A stretch of DNA of 64,000 nucleotides from Ramlibacter rhizophilus (GTDB lineage: Bacteria; Pseudomonadota; Gammaproteobacteria; Burkholderiales; Burkholderiaceae_C): positions 124,001 to 188,000 of the forward strand of contig NZ_SMLL01000004.1 of the NCBI RefSeq assembly GCF_004681965.1, in the 5' to 3' direction. The notes beneath the pieces are model-generated. The model did no database searches and was not told the origin of the DNA. It saw nothing but the letters and a program-made list of their open reading frames with translations. A program made the translations under genes and the position numbers. This document shows, one piece after another, positions 28,427 to 38,311 of the stretch. Numbering within the stretch: the stretch's first letter is position 1; every line of letters starts with the position of its first letter.

Positions 28427-29506
28427 TTGATCTCGCTGGGCTCCCTGTTTAGCCGTCAGACTCCTCCCCTGCTGGGCCTGGACATCAGCTCGTCCAGCGT
28501 GAAGCTGGTGGAGCTGGGCCGTGATGCCGATGGCCGGTATGTGGTGGAGCGCTGCGCCATCGAGCAACTCGAGCGCGGCTGCATCACCGACGGCAACATC
28601 GAAAAGTTCGACGAAGTGGCCGAGGCGATGCGCCGGGTGGTCAAGAAGAGCGGCACGCGCACGCGCAATGTCGCCATGGCATTGCCCGCCTCGGCCGTCA
28701 TCACCCGCAAGATCATCCTGCCCGGCGGCCTGTCCGAGCAGGAACTGGAAGTGCAGGTCGAGGCCGAAGCCAACCAGTACATCCCCTTCTCGCTGGACGA
28801 AGTATCGCTGGACTTCTGCGTCATGGGTCCGAGCAACTCCTCGGCCGGCGACGTGGAGGTGCTGATCGCAGCCTCTCGCAAGGACAAGGTGCAGGACCGC
28901 CAGGGCCTGGCCGAGGCGGCCGGGCTCAAGCCGCTGATCCTGGACGTGGAGTCCTATGCCTCGCGCATGGCGGCCGGCCGGCTGATCCAGGGCCTGCCCG
29001 AAGGCGGCCTTGATTCCATGGTGGCGCTGTTCGAGGTGGGGGCCTTCACCACGAGCATGCAGGTCATCCGCAATGACGACGTCATCTACGACCGCGACCA
29101 GGCCTTCGGCGGCGCCCAGCTCACGCAGCTCATCGCCCGCCAGTACGGCTACTCGCCCGAAGAGGCCGAGATCAAGAAGCGCACCGGCGACCTGCCGGAG
29201 GACTATGCGGCGGCCGTGCTGCGCCCCTTCGTGGAGAGCCTGGGGCAGGAGATCGCTCGGGCGCTCCAGTTCTTCTTCACCAGCACGCCGCACAACCGGG
29301 TGGACCACGTGCTCGTGGCCGGCGGCTCCGCGGCCCTGCCGGGCCTGGCCGAAGCGGTGACCGCGCAGACCACCTTCACCTGCAGCCTGGCCGATCCCTT
29401 CGAAGGCATGGTGCTGGGCGACACGATCCGCGAGAAGAAGCTGCGCCGCGAGGCCCCGTCCTATCTCACCTCGTGCGGGCTCGCCCTGCGGAGGTTCGCC
29501 CAGTGA
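28427..29506 (+). CDS. pilM: Type IV pilus assembly protein PilM
   Basis: Actin-like cytoplasmic protein that binds the PilN N-terminus and links the pilus alignment complex to the motor. 359 residues with the ATP-binding folds LLGLDISSSSVKLVEL (about 14-29), GAFTTSMQV and VLVAGGSAALPGLAEAV (about 290-306). The start is a TTG at 28427 after GGAGG with 6-base spacing; no ATG or GTG gives the conserved N-terminus. First gene of pilMNOPQ; its stop overlaps the pilN GTG. Confidence 0.95.
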   Translation: MISLGSLFSRQTPPLLGLDISSSSVKLVELGRDADGRYVVERCAIEQLERGCITDGNIEKFDEVAEAMRRVVKKSGTRTRNVAMALPASAVITRKIILPGGLSEQELEVQVEAEANQYIPFSLDEVSLDFCVMGPSNSSAGDVEVLIAASRKDKVQDRQGLAEAAGLKPLILDVESYASRMAAGRLIQGLPEGGLDSMVALFEVGAFTTSMQVIRNDDVIYDRDQAFGGAQLTQLIARQYGYSPEEAEIKKRTGDLPEDYAAAVLRPFVESLGQEIARALQFFFTSTPHNRVDHVLVAGGSAALPGLAEAVTAQTTFTCSLADPFEGMVLGDTIREKKLRREAPSYLTSCGLALRRFAQ

Positions 29507-30114
29507 TCCTGATCAACCTCCTCCCCCACCGCGAGGCTGCCCGCAAGCGCCGCCGCGACCTGTTCCATGTGTCGCTCGGCGCCTCGGCCCTTGCCGGTGC
29601 GCTCGTCGCCGCCGGCATCTACGGCTGGTATGCCAACCAGATCGCGGAGCAGCAGGCGCGCAACCAGCAGTTGCAGGCCGAGATCGGGCGGCTGGACGGG
29701 CAGATCAAGGACATCGCCAACCTGCAGAAGGAAATCGTCGCCCTGCGCGCGCGCCAGGAAGCCGTCGAGAACCTGCAGGCGGACCGCAACATGCCCGTGC
29801 ACCTGCTCAACGAGCTGGTGCGCCAGCTGCCCGACGGCGTGTTCATCACCGCCGTGCGCCAGGAAAACCAGATCGTCACGCTCACTGGCGTGGCGCAATC
29901 GAACGAACGCGTGTCCGAGCTGCTTCGCAACCTGGGCAACAGCAGCCCCTGGCTCACCCGTCCCGAGCTGATCGAGATCGTCGCCGGGAACATCGCGCTG
30001 AACCCGCGCGAGCAGCGGCGCGTCGCCAACTTCAACGTCAGGGTGCGGGTGCTGCGCGCCAGCGAAGTCAAGCCGCCCGCCACCGAGGCCGCCGCCCCGG
30101 CCGCCAAGAGCTGA
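29503..30114 (+). CDS. pilN: Type IV pilus assembly protein PilN
   Basis: Bitopic inner-membrane protein whose short N-terminus (ILINLLPHREA) docks in PilM and whose periplasmic coiled coil pairs with PilO. 203 residues; helix at about 25-45 (GASALAGALVAAGIYGWY), coiled coil about 46-90, then a ferredoxin-like domain. The GTG at 29503 overlaps pilM's TGA and has GGAGG upstream; it places the docking motif at the very N-terminus as in homologues. Confidence 0.94.
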   Translation: MILINLLPHREAARKRRRDLFHVSLGASALAGALVAAGIYGWYANQIAEQQARNQQLQAEIGRLDGQIKDIANLQKEIVALRARQEAVENLQADRNMPVHLLNELVRQLPDGVFITAVRQENQIVTLTGVAQSNERVSELLRNLGNSSPWLTRPELIEIVAGNIALNPREQRRVANFNVRVRVLRASEVKPPATEAAAPAAKS

Positions 30115-30119
30115 TCGCC

Positions 30120-30782
30120 ATGCCCAAAGCCAAGAGAAGCTTCGACCTGAAACTCAAGCTGGCGCGCTTCGGCAGCCAGTTCCAGAACCTCAACACGCGG
30201 GACCCGGCCTCCTGGCCCCTGGTCCCCCGGCTCAGCCTGTGCCTGGCGGTCACGGTGGGCATCGTGGCGGCCCTGTGGCTGGTGATGATCGACGCGTACA
30301 GCGATGAACTCGACGCCGAGGTCGCCAAGGAAACGAGCCTCAAGGCCGACTACAGCAAGAAGCTGGCGCAGGCCATCAACCTCGAGGCCCTGCGCAAGCA
30401 GCGCGAGCAGGTGCAGCAGTACGTCACGCAGTTGGAAAAGCAGCTGCCCGGCAAGGCGGAGATGGACGCCCTGCTGTCCGACATCAACCAGGCGGGCCTG
30501 GGGCGCAGCCTGTACTTCGAGCTGTTCCGCCCGGGCCAGGTCTCGGTGCGCGAGTACTACGCCGAACTGCCCATCGCCCTGCGCGTGACCGGCCGCTACC
30601 ACGACATCGGTGACTTCACGTCGGACATCGCGCATCTCTCCCGCATCGTCACGCTGAACAACCTGGTCATCGTGCCCGGGCGCGACGGCACCCTGTCCAT
30701 GGAAGCCACGGCCAAGACCTTCCGCTACCTGGACCCCGACGAGATCAACGCGCAGCGCAAAGCCACCGGAGGCGCCAAGTGA
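30120..30782 (+). CDS. pilO: Type IV pilus assembly protein PilO
   Basis: Partner of PilN in the alignment complex. 220 residues: cytoplasmic basic start, transmembrane helix (about 40-60, LSLCLAVTVGIVAALWLVMI), coiled coil (about 70-115, KLAQAINLEALRKQREQVQQ) and a C-terminal ferredoxin-like domain with YYAELPIALRVTGRYHDIG. Five bases after pilN; its stop overlaps the pilP start. Confidence 0.95.
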   Translation: MPKAKRSFDLKLKLARFGSQFQNLNTRDPASWPLVPRLSLCLAVTVGIVAALWLVMIDAYSDELDAEVAKETSLKADYSKKLAQAINLEALRKQREQVQQYVTQLEKQLPGKAEMDALLSDINQAGLGRSLYFELFRPGQVSVREYYAELPIALRVTGRYHDIGDFTSDIAHLSRIVTLNNLVIVPGRDGTLSMEATAKTFRYLDPDEINAQRKATGGAK

Positions 30783-31354
30783 CCGGCCTGAACATGGTCC
30801 CCCTCGCGTCGCGCCGCCTTGGTCGCATCGTGCTCGTGTCGCTCGCGGCGGCGCTCGTGGCCGGTTGCGGCGCCGGCGGCGACAACTCGCTCGCCACGTG
30901 GATGCAGCAGCAGCGCGCCGAGGTTAAGCCCAAGATCGAGCCCATTGCGCCGCCCAAGGCCTACACGCCCGAGCGCTACAGCGAAACGGCTGCCGCCGAC
31001 CCCTTCGGCCGCGAAAAGCTCACGCAGGCCCTGCGCCGCGAATCGGGCCAGGCCACCAACAACTCGACCCTGCTCGCGCCCGAACTGGCGCGTCGCAAGG
31101 AGCCGCTGGAGAGCGTGCCGCTGGACAACATGGCCATGGTCGGCACGCTGTTCAAGCAAGGCAAGCCCGTGGCGCTGATCAAGGTGGACAACCTCCTCTA
31201 CCAGGTGCGTCCTGGGCAGTACATGGGACAGAACTACGGCCGCGTGACCAAGGTCAGCGAGTCCGAGGTCGTGCTGCGCGAGATCGTCCAGGACCCCGTG
31301 GGGGACTGGGTCGAGCGCGTCACCACGATGCAGTTGCAAGAGAGGGCTCAATGA
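30779..31354 (+). CDS. pilP: Type IV pilus lipoprotein PilP
   Basis: Inner-membrane lipoprotein bridging PilNO to the secretin PilQ. 191 residues with a lipobox (VAGC, Cys near residue 30), a flexible linker and a C-terminal beta-sandwich containing NMAMVGTLFKQGKPVALIKV and YQVRPGQYMGQNYGRV. GTG start overlapping pilO (GTGA); TGA overlaps pilQ's ATG. Confidence 0.95.
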   Translation: MTGLNMVPLASRRLGRIVLVSLAAALVAGCGAGGDNSLATWMQQQRAEVKPKIEPIAPPKAYTPERYSETAAADPFGREKLTQALRRESGQATNNSTLLAPELARRKEPLESVPLDNMAMVGTLFKQGKPVALIKVDNLLYQVRPGQYMGQNYGRVTKVSESEVVLREIVQDPVGDWVERVTTMQLQERAQ

Positions 31355-33501
31355 AGAAGAAACAAAGCACGGCAGCTCGGCTGCTGTCCCTTGCCGTGGC
31401 CGGCGCCTTGTTGCTGGGGCTGATCCCGACCCAGGCCCAGGCCCAGGCCGCCGGTCCCGCCGTCGAATCCGTCAGCAGCTCGATCCAGGGCGGCGTGGAA
31501 GTGATCCGCATCGACTTCAGCCAGCCCCTGGCCGCCGTGCCCAAGGGCTTCAGCATCCAGTCGCCCGCGCGCATCGCGCTCGACGTGCCGGGCGCCACCA
31601 ATGCGCTCGGCCGCAACTCGGTCGAAGTCAACCAGGGCAATGTGCGCTCGGTGAGCGTGGTGCAGGCCGGAGATCGCACCCGGCTGGTCCTGAACCTCAA
31701 GTCGCCGGCCGCCTACAAGGCGCAGGTGCAGGGCAAGTCCCTGCTCGTGGCGCTGGACGGCGTCCCGGGTGGCACGCCGGTGGTCACGGCCCAGGCGCCG
31801 GCTGCCGCGGCGCCCTTCGCCGAAGCCCGCAACCGCGACACGCAACCCATTCGCGACGTCGATTTCCGGCGCGGCGCCGACAGCGCCGGGCGCGTGGTCG
31901 TGGACCTGCCGAACAACCAGGTGGGCGTGGACATCCGCCAGCAGGGGCAGAACCTCATCGTCGAATTCCTCAAGTCCAGCCTGCCCGAAGGCCTGCGCCG
32001 GCGCCTGGACGTGACCGATTTCGGCACGCCCGTGCAGACCGTCACCACCACCCAGACGGGTGACCGCGTGCGCATGGTGATCGAGCCCAAGGGCCAGTGG
32101 GAGCACAGCGCCTACCAGAGCGACAACCAGTTCGTGGTGGAAGTGCGCCAGCAGCGCGTGGACCCGACCAAGGTCACGCAGGGCCCCGGCTACACGGGCG
32201 AGAAGCTCTCGCTCAATTTCCAGAACATCGAGCTGCGCTCGCTGCTGCAGGTCATCGCGGACTTCACCAACTTCAACGTGGTGACCTCCGACTCCGTCAC
32301 CGGCTCGGTCACGCTGCGCCTGAAGGACGTGCCCTGGGACCAGGCGCTGGACATCATCCTGCAGGCCAAGGGCCTGGGCATGCGCAAGAGCGGCAACGTG
32401 CTGTGGATCGCGCCCAAGGACGAAATTGCCGCCAAGGAGAAGCTCGACCTGGAAGCCCAGGCAGCGATCCAGGGGCTGGAGCCGCTGCGCACGCAGGCCT
32501 TCCAGCTGAACTACACCAAGGCCGCGGACATCGCCGCCCAGCTCACCGCGGGCCCAGTGGCCAACCGCATCCTGAGCACGCGCGGCAGCGTGATCGCCGA
32601 GCCGCGCACCAACCAGCTCTTCGTCACCGACATCGCCTCCCGCCTGGAACAGGTGCAGGGCCTCATCGGCAAGCTGGACATCGCGGTGCGCCAGGTGCTG
32701 ATCGAGGCGCGCATCGTCGAGGCGGCCGACACCTTTGGCAAGTCGCTGGGCGTGCGCCTGGGCGGCAGCGACCTGCGCGGCGTGCGCGGTGGTGATCCCG
32801 GCTACTCCATCACAGGCAGCAACCGCGTCGCTTTCGGCGGCAGCTACGACGCCGTGTCCACCACCACCGGCGAGGGCGCCATCACCCTCGACACGGCGAA
32901 CACCTCCTTCGTGAACCTGCCGGCGGTGGGCATCGGCGGCTTCGTACCCTCCAGCTTCGCCATCTCGCTGTTCAGCTCGGCGGCCAACCGCTTCCTGAAC
33001 CTGGAGCTGTCGGCCCTGGAAGCCGACGGTAAGGGCAAGCTCGTGTCCAGCCCGCGCATCGTCACGGCCGACCAGACCAAGGCGCTGATCGAACAGGGCA
33101 CCGAGTTCCCCTACCAGCAGGCCACCTCCAGCGGCGCCACCTCCATCGCCTTCCGCCGCGCCACGCTGAAGCTGGAGGTCACGCCCCAGATCACGCCCGA
33201 GGGCAACATCATCCTGGACCTGGACATCAACAAGGACAGCCGCGGCGAGACCACCACGGCCGGCATCGCCATCAACACCAAGCACATCAAGACCCAGGTG
33301 CTGGTGGAGAACGGCGGCACGGTGGTGATCGGCGGCATCTTCGAGCTGACCGAGACCGAGAACGAGGCGCGGGTGCCGGTGCTGGGCGAACTGCCCGCCG
33401 TCGGCAACTTGTTCCGCAACCGCCAGCGCACCGCCAACAAGCAGGAGATGCTGGTGTTCATCACGCCGAAGATGATCACGGACCGGGCGGCTGCGCGGTA
33501 A
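31351..33501 (+). CDS. pilQ: Type IV pilus secretin PilQ
   Basis: Outer-membrane secretin through which the pilus passes. 716 residues: signal peptide (to about 32, AQAQA), AMIN domains (about 40-240; these bind peptidoglycan), N0/N1 domains (LSLNFQNIELRSLLQVIADF near 288, and TKAADIAAQLTAG) and the C-terminal secretin beta-barrel (about 500-710) with VTPQITPEGNIILDLDI and the closing VPVLGELPAVGNLFRN. Last of the five pil genes, with a palindrome 27 bases after its stop. Confidence 0.96.
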   Translation: MKKKQSTAARLLSLAVAGALLLGLIPTQAQAQAAGPAVESVSSSIQGGVEVIRIDFSQPLAAVPKGFSIQSPARIALDVPGATNALGRNSVEVNQGNVRSVSVVQAGDRTRLVLNLKSPAAYKAQVQGKSLLVALDGVPGGTPVVTAQAPAAAAPFAEARNRDTQPIRDVDFRRGADSAGRVVVDLPNNQVGVDIRQQGQNLIVEFLKSSLPEGLRRRLDVTDFGTPVQTVTTTQTGDRVRMVIEPKGQWEHSAYQSDNQFVVEVRQQRVDPTKVTQGPGYTGEKLSLNFQNIELRSLLQVIADFTNFNVVTSDSVTGSVTLRLKDVPWDQALDIILQAKGLGMRKSGNVLWIAPKDEIAAKEKLDLEAQAAIQGLEPLRTQAFQLNYTKAADIAAQLTAGPVANRILSTRGSVIAEPRTNQLFVTDIASRLEQVQGLIGKLDIAVRQVLIEARIVEAADTFGKSLGVRLGGSDLRGVRGGDPGYSITGSNRVAFGGSYDAVSTTTGEGAITLDTANTSFVNLPAVGIGGFVPSSFAISLFSSAANRFLNLELSALEADGKGKLVSSPRIVTADQTKALIEQGTEFPYQQATSSGATSIAFRRATLKLEVTPQITPEGNIILDLDINKDSRGETTTAGIAINTKHIKTQVLVENGGTVVIGGIFELTETENEARVPVLGELPAVGNLFRNRQRTANKQEMLVFITPKMITDRAAAR

Positions 33502-33528
33502 GTGCCTCAGGAAGAACAATCAATTTCA

Positions 33529-33544
33529 CAGCCGACGTCGGCTG
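33529..33544 (+). terminator. Palindrome after pilQ, weak terminator candidate
   Basis: A perfect 16-base palindrome (CAGCCGAC/GTCGGCTG), giving a 6-bp stem with a 4-base loop. It sits between pilQ and the Big_1 gene and is followed by CACTTT rather than a T-run, so it could be an attenuator or a dyad protein site. Confidence 0.35.
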
Positions 33545-33563
33545 CACTTTGAGGGGAAACTAA

Positions 33564-35468
33564 ATGGTGGTGGGTATCAGGCGCGTGCTCGCTTTGGTTC
33601 TGATAGGAGCCATGGCCGCGTGCGGCGGCGGCGGCGGCAGTCCAGGCACGGTCGCAGGCGGTGGCAGCTCAGGTGGTGGCAGCACTGGAGGGGGCGGTAG
33701 CACGGGCGGTGGTGGGACCACCGCAGCCCAGGCGAAAACCATTGAGGTTTATGCCTCCGCCGCGCAGCTGAATTCGGCCCCTGATTCCTCGGTGACGTTC
33801 ACCGTGATTGCAAAGGACGCGGACAACCGCGCGATGCCTTCGCAACCCGTCGAGTTCTCGGCAACTTCCGGCAATCTCGTCGGTGCGATGCCGGTTCCCG
33901 TCACGGGTGAAGCTGGTGAGCCGATCAAGACCGTTCGCCTGCAGCCAGGCGTGGACCCGAGCAATCGCACCATCACCGTTACCCTGAAGTCCGGTGGGGC
34001 GACCAAGAGCATCGAAATTCCCGTCGTGGGGACCACGCTGTCGGTATCGGGCAGCCCGTCCATGCTGGTCGGATCGACGGCGGCGTTCACTGTCAAGGCG
34101 GCTGACTCCGCCGGTCGGGCCTTGAGCGGTGCGCCGGTAACGATGACTTCCGCGCAGGCAAATGCGCTGTCGGCAAGCACGGCGACCACCAACGCGCAGG
34201 GCGTGGCGACGTTCAACCTGACCGGCACCAAGACGGGTGCGGACACGATCACGGTCGCTGGCCTGGGCAGCAGCGCCACTGCGTCGGTGGCGGTGAGCAG
34301 CGTCGATTTCAGCTTCGTGCAGCCGAGCACCAACGCCACCGTGCCCGTCGGCGCCAGCCAGCCGGTCCAGGTGCGCTTGTTTTCTGGCGGGGCTCCCCAG
34401 GTGGGCACAACCGTCACCTTCAACACGACCCGCGGGACGATCACCCCCGCCAGCGTTTCAACGGACGCGTCCGGACTGGCTACCGCTACGCTGAGCGCGA
34501 CGACCGCGGGCCCGGGCCTGATCACCGTCCAGGCTGCCGGTGGTGCCCAGGTGTCCCTGCCCGTTTCCTTCGCCGCGACTGCTCCAGCGAGCCTGGTATT
34601 GCAGGCCAACCCGAGCGCGGTCCCGCCGAACAGCGCGGGGTCGACTGGCAACCAAAGCACGCTGATTGCGGTGGTCCGCGATGCCGTCGGCAACCCTGTG
34701 GCTGGGCGGAACGTCGCTTTCTCTGCGCTGGCGGACGCAAGCGCGGGTTCCATCTCACCCGGCGTTGTCACCACTGATGCGTACGGTGTCGCGAGTGCGC
34801 AATTTGTGCCGGGCGCGCTTACTACCGCCTCGAACGGAGTCTCTGTCGCTGCGACTGTGGTCGGGACTGCAGTATCGGGTTCGACGCAACTAACGGTGAG
34901 CGGACAGGCGCTTTTCATCGCCATTGGGGTTGGAAACGAAATTGGGAACTATGACCCGACAACTTACGAGCGGCAGTTTTCGGTCGCAGTTACTGATGCG
35001 AACGGCGTCGCCGTCAAGAACAAGGAGGTCCAGCTTTCAGTTTGGCCCACCGACTACATGAAGGGGCGCATGTCGAAAGGAGCCGGCTGGCAGCAGACCA
35101 TTACTGCCGCTTGTGCCAACGAGGATCGCAATCGGAACGGTCTCTTGGACCCCGCGACTGGAAGTACGCCGGCGGAGGACAGAAACGGAGATGGTGCGCT
35201 GACGCCCGGTCTGCCCATCGTCGTCGCGCCCGCAAACGTCGTGACCGATGAGCAGGGCTTTGCCACCTTTTATCTCCGCTACGGTGAGAACTACGCACTT
35301 TGGCTGATGACTTCCATCTCTGCCAGGGCTGTTGTCGGCGGAACGGAGTCGATCAGTAGCATGCCGCATACGCTTGGCGCCGCAGCTTCCGATGTCACCA
35401 GTGACGGCACGCCGGCATTCGTGGTCAGCCCGTACGGCACGAGTGCGTCTTGTACCGACGCCCTGTAG
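33564..35468 (+). CDS. Big_1 (bacterial Ig-like) domain lipoprotein
   Basis: A 634-residue surface-type protein. Signal peptide with Cys20 in GAMAAC suggests lipidation, followed by a Gly/Ser linker (about 20-55). At least three invasin-like Big_1 repeats follow (for example ITVTLKSGGATKS, SSTATFTV-type strands, NAQGVATFNLTG, TDASGLATATLS, TDAYGVASAQFV). Near the end are two EF-hand-like loops: D521, N523, N525, D529 and D539, N541, D543. The 3' third is clearly richer in A/T than its neighbours (29 of 60 G+C at 34921-34980). Adhesion or pilus-associated surface role is inference from its place after pilQ. Confidence 0.85.
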   Translation: MVVGIRRVLALVLIGAMAACGGGGGSPGTVAGGGSSGGGSTGGGGSTGGGGTTAAQAKTIEVYASAAQLNSAPDSSVTFTVIAKDADNRAMPSQPVEFSATSGNLVGAMPVPVTGEAGEPIKTVRLQPGVDPSNRTITVTLKSGGATKSIEIPVVGTTLSVSGSPSMLVGSTAAFTVKAADSAGRALSGAPVTMTSAQANALSASTATTNAQGVATFNLTGTKTGADTITVAGLGSSATASVAVSSVDFSFVQPSTNATVPVGASQPVQVRLFSGGAPQVGTTVTFNTTRGTITPASVSTDASGLATATLSATTAGPGLITVQAAGGAQVSLPVSFAATAPASLVLQANPSAVPPNSAGSTGNQSTLIAVVRDAVGNPVAGRNVAFSALADASAGSISPGVVTTDAYGVASAQFVPGALTTASNGVSVAATVVGTAVSGSTQLTVSGQALFIAIGVGNEIGNYDPTTYERQFSVAVTDANGVAVKNKEVQLSVWPTDYMKGRMSKGAGWQQTITAACANEDRNRNGLLDPATGSTPAEDRNGDGALTPGLPIVVAPANVVTDEQGFATFYLRYGENYALWLMTSISARAVVGGTESISSMPHTLGAAASDVTSDGTPAFVVSPYGTSASCTDAL

Positions 35469-35501
35469 CGAGCGCAAGGCCCCGAACCGCTCTCTTTTCC
35501 T

Positions 35502-36023
35502 TTGACCCCTCTCGCCCTCGTCGGCCTCCCCGGCTCCGGCAAGACCACCATCGGCAAGCACCTGGCGCGGCGCCTGGGCTTGCCGTTTGTCGATCTGGAC
35601 ACGCGGATCGAGCAGGAACTCGGCTGCTCGATCCGGGCCTACTTCGAGGCGCAAGGTGAAGCGGCCTTCCGGGAAGTGGAGTCCAGCACCCTGGCGCGGC
35701 TCGCGGGGGAGGGGCCCAGCGTGCTGTCCACCGGCGGCGGCATCGTGCTGCTGCCGCAGAACCGCGAGGTCCTGCGCCGGCAGTGCCGGGTCGTCTATCT
35801 CCGGGCCTCGCCCGAGGACCTGTTCCAGCGCCTTCGGCACGACCGCAAGCGGCCGCTCTTGCAGGTGGCCGATCCCCTGGAGCGGCTGCGCAGCCTGCAT
35901 GCCCAGCGCGCGCCGCTGTACGAGGAAGTGGCCGAGGTGACCGTGGAGGCCGGGCGCGAACGCGTGCAGCCCGTGGTCGAGGCCATCCTGAGCCAGCTCG
36001 GTCCAGCCACGCCTGGCGCTTGA
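35502..36023 (+). CDS. aroK: Shikimate kinase AroK
   Basis: Phosphorylates shikimate in the chorismate pathway. 173 residues with Walker [10 protein letters not shown] (about 8-16), the shikimate-binding [19 protein letters not shown], and STGGGIVL, and lid arginines RHDRKRPLL. The only start giving the standard N-terminus is a TTG at 35502, with no strong Shine-Dalgarno; translation may depend on upstream reading. Followed by aroB, the usual pair behind the pil operon. Confidence 0.94.
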   Translation: MTPLALVGLPGSGKTTIGKHLARRLGLPFVDLDTRIEQELGCSIRAYFEAQGEAAFREVESSTLARLAGEGPSVLSTGGGIVLLPQNREVLRRQCRVVYLRASPEDLFQRLRHDRKRPLLQVADPLERLRSLHAQRAPLYEEVAEVTVEAGRERVQPVVEAILSQLGPATPGA

Positions 36024-36057
36024 AGGGCGGGCAGGGCGGCGACGTAAACTCGCCCGC

Positions 36058-37152
36058 ATGTCCCCCATCCCTCCGCGCGAGCAGGTCCGCATCGACCTGG
36101 GCGAGCGCAGCTATCCCATCCTGATCGGCCAGGGCCTGATGGCGCAGCTCGACGAGCTGCCGCTGCCGCGCGGCTCCTCGGCGCTCATCGTGACCAACAC
36201 CACCGTCGAGCCGCTGTATGCCAGGACGCTGCGCGAGGCGCTCGTGCGCCGCCACGGCCGCGTGAACACGCTGGCCCTGCCCGATGGCGAGGAGCACAAG
36301 ACCTGGGAGACCCTGCAGCGCATCTTTGACGTGCTGCTGGAGCAGGGCAGCGACCGCAAGACCGTGCTGTACGCGCTGGGCGGCGGCGTGGTGGGCGACA
36401 TCACCGGCTTTGCCGCGGCCTGCTTCATGCGCGGCGTGCCCTTCGTGCAGGTGCCCACGACGCTGCTGGCGCAGGTGGATTCATCCGTGGGCGGCAAGAC
36501 CGCCATCAACCACCCACGCGGCAAGAACATGATCGGCGCCTTCTACCAGCCGCAGCTGGTGGTGTGCGACCTCGCGACCCTGAACACCCTGCCCGAGCGC
36601 GAGCTGAGCGCCGGGTTGGCGGAGGTGATCAAGTACGGGCCCATCCACGACATGGCCTTCTTCGACTGGATCGAGACGAACATCGACGCGCTGCGCGCCC
36701 GCGAGCCGCGGGCCCTGGCCCATGCGGTCAAGCGCAGCTGCGAGATCAAGGCCGAAGTGGTGGGCCAGGACGAACGCGAATCGGGCCTGCGTGCCATCCT
36801 CAATTTCGGGCACACCTTCGGCCACGCGATCGAGGCGGGCCTGGGCTACGGCCGTTGGCTGCACGGCGAGGCCGTGGGCTGCGGCATGGTCATGGCGCTG
36901 GCGCTGTCGGAGGAACTCGGCCTGGTCGATTCCGCCTTCGTGCGTCGCTGCACCGCGCTCATCGAGCGTGCCGGTCTGCCCACGCGCGGCCCCCGGCTGG
37001 GCGCGTCGCGCTACCTGGAGCTGATGCGCCTGGACAAGAAGTCCGAGGCCGGCGAGATCCGCTTCATCGTCGTCGCCGCACCGGGCCGGGCCGAACTGCG
37101 CGCCGCGCCCGACGCGCTGGTCGCGCGCGTGATCGAGCGCTGCTGCGCCTGA
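36058..37152 (+). CDS. aroB: 3-dehydroquinate synthase AroB
   Basis: Second step of the shikimate pathway, an NAD- and Zn-dependent cyclase. 364 residues. NAD site [19 protein letters not shown] (about 105-123), [23 protein letters not shown] (split over about 131-153) and the metal ligands in [22 protein letters not shown] and WLHGEAVG. 34 bases after aroK. Confidence 0.97.
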   Translation: MSPIPPREQVRIDLGERSYPILIGQGLMAQLDELPLPRGSSALIVTNTTVEPLYARTLREALVRRHGRVNTLALPDGEEHKTWETLQRIFDVLLEQGSDRKTVLYALGGGVVGDITGFAAACFMRGVPFVQVPTTLLAQVDSSVGGKTAINHPRGKNMIGAFYQPQLVVCDLATLNTLPERELSAGLAEVIKYGPIHDMAFFDWIETNIDALRAREPRALAHAVKRSCEIKAEVVGQDERESGLRAILNFGHTFGHAIEAGLGYGRWLHGEAVGCGMVMALALSEELGLVDSAFVRRCTALIERAGLPTRGPRLGASRYLELMRLDKKSEAGEIRFIVVAAPGRAELRAAPDALVARVIERCCA

Positions 37153-37177
37153 ACGCATCGTCCTGCGGATCTCGGGC

Positions 37178-38311
37178 ATGACCCTCGCGCCCTACGCCAG
37201 TGACCCGGCGCGCACGCGCGGCCGCCGCCATCCGGAGCCGGCCACGCCGCACCGCAGTGCCTTCCAGCGCGACCGCGACCGCATCGTTCATTCCACGGCT
37301 TTCCGGCGCCTGGTCTACAAGACGCAGGTCTTCCTGAACCACGAAGGCGACCTGTTCCGCACGCGCCTGACGCACTCCATCGAAGTGGCGCAACTCGGTC
37401 GGTCCATCGCGCGTCCCCTGGGCCTGTGCGAGGACCTGGTGGAGGCCATCGCGCTCGCGCACGACCTGGGCCACACGCCCTTCGGGCATGCCGGCCAGGA
37501 CGCCTTGAACGAGTGCATGGCGGACCATGGCGGCTTCGAGCACAACCTGCAGAGCCTGCGCGTCGTGGACAAGCTGGAGGAGCGTTACCCGCGCTATGAC
37601 GGCCTCAACCTGTGCTTCGAGACGCGTGAGGGCATCCTCAAGCACTGCTCGCGTGCGAACGCCGAGCGCCTCGAAGCGGGCGAACCGGGCGGGGTGGGGC
37701 GGCGCTTCCTGGACCGCACCCAGCCCGGCCTGGAGGCGCAGCTGTGCAACCTGGCCGACGAGATCGCCTACAACGCGCACGACATCGATGACGGCGTGCG
37801 CTCCGGCCTGCTCACGCTCGAACAACTCGAAGCGGTGGACCTCTTCGAGCACTTCCGGCAGAGCGCCTTGCGCGCGCATCCGCAGCTCGCCGGACGGCGG
37901 CTGCTGTACGAGTCCATCCGGCTCATGCTCAGCGCCCAGGTGCACGACGTCATCGACTCCACCGCACAGGCCCTGCAGGAAGCCCGGGTCGCAAGCGCCG
38001 AGGACGTTCGCCGCGCCGCCACGCTCGTGGGCTTCAGCGAACCGATGCGGCAGCGCAGCGCCGCGCTCAAGCAGTTCCTGCTGCACCAGCTCTATCGCCA
38101 TCCGCAGGTGCAGGACATGACCGGCCGGGCTCGCCGGGTGGTGCGCGATCTCTTCGGCGTCTATGTGCAGTCGCCCTCCGAGATGCCCGAGGCCTATGCC
38201 CGTGCCGACGACCTGCCGCGGGCGGTGGCCGACTACATCGCGGGCATGACCGATCGCTTCGCGCTGCGCGAGCACGAGCGGCTCACCGGGCAGCGTGTGC
38301 TGGCCGGATGA
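37178..38311 (+). CDS. dgt: Deoxyguanosinetriphosphate triphosphohydrolase
   Basis: HD-domain dNTPase cleaving dGTP (or other dNTPs) to nucleoside and triphosphate. 377 residues, the shorter type 2 form. RDRDRIVHSTAFRRLVYKTQVF starts the conserved region; metal ligands are in LTHSIEVAQ (His near 67) and LAHDLGHTPFGHAG (HD near 91); a later Asp is in LADEIAYNAHDIDDG. Follows aroB by 25 bases as in many betaproteobacteria. The stop overlaps the next ATG. Confidence 0.94.
   Translation: MTLAPYASDPARTRGRRHPEPATPHRSAFQRDRDRIVHSTAFRRLVYKTQVFLNHEGDLFRTRLTHSIEVAQLGRSIARPLGLCEDLVEAIALAHDLGHTPFGHAGQDALNECMADHGGFEHNLQSLRVVDKLEERYPRYDGLNLCFETREGILKHCSRANAERLEAGEPGGVGRRFLDRTQPGLEAQLCNLADEIAYNAHDIDDGVRSGLLTLEQLEAVDLFEHFRQSALRAHPQLAGRRLLYESIRLMLSAQVHDVIDSTAQALQEARVASAEDVRRAATLVGFSEPMRQRSAALKQFLLHQLYRHPQVQDMTGRARRVVRDLFGVYVQSPSEMPEAYARADDLPRAVADYIAGMTDRFALREHERLTGQRVLAG

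Noticed and set aside
33660-33725. Simple-sequence repeat as a phase-variable tract
   Set aside because: The GGN-type Gly/Ser linker is irregular in units and codons, without a uniform slippage tract.
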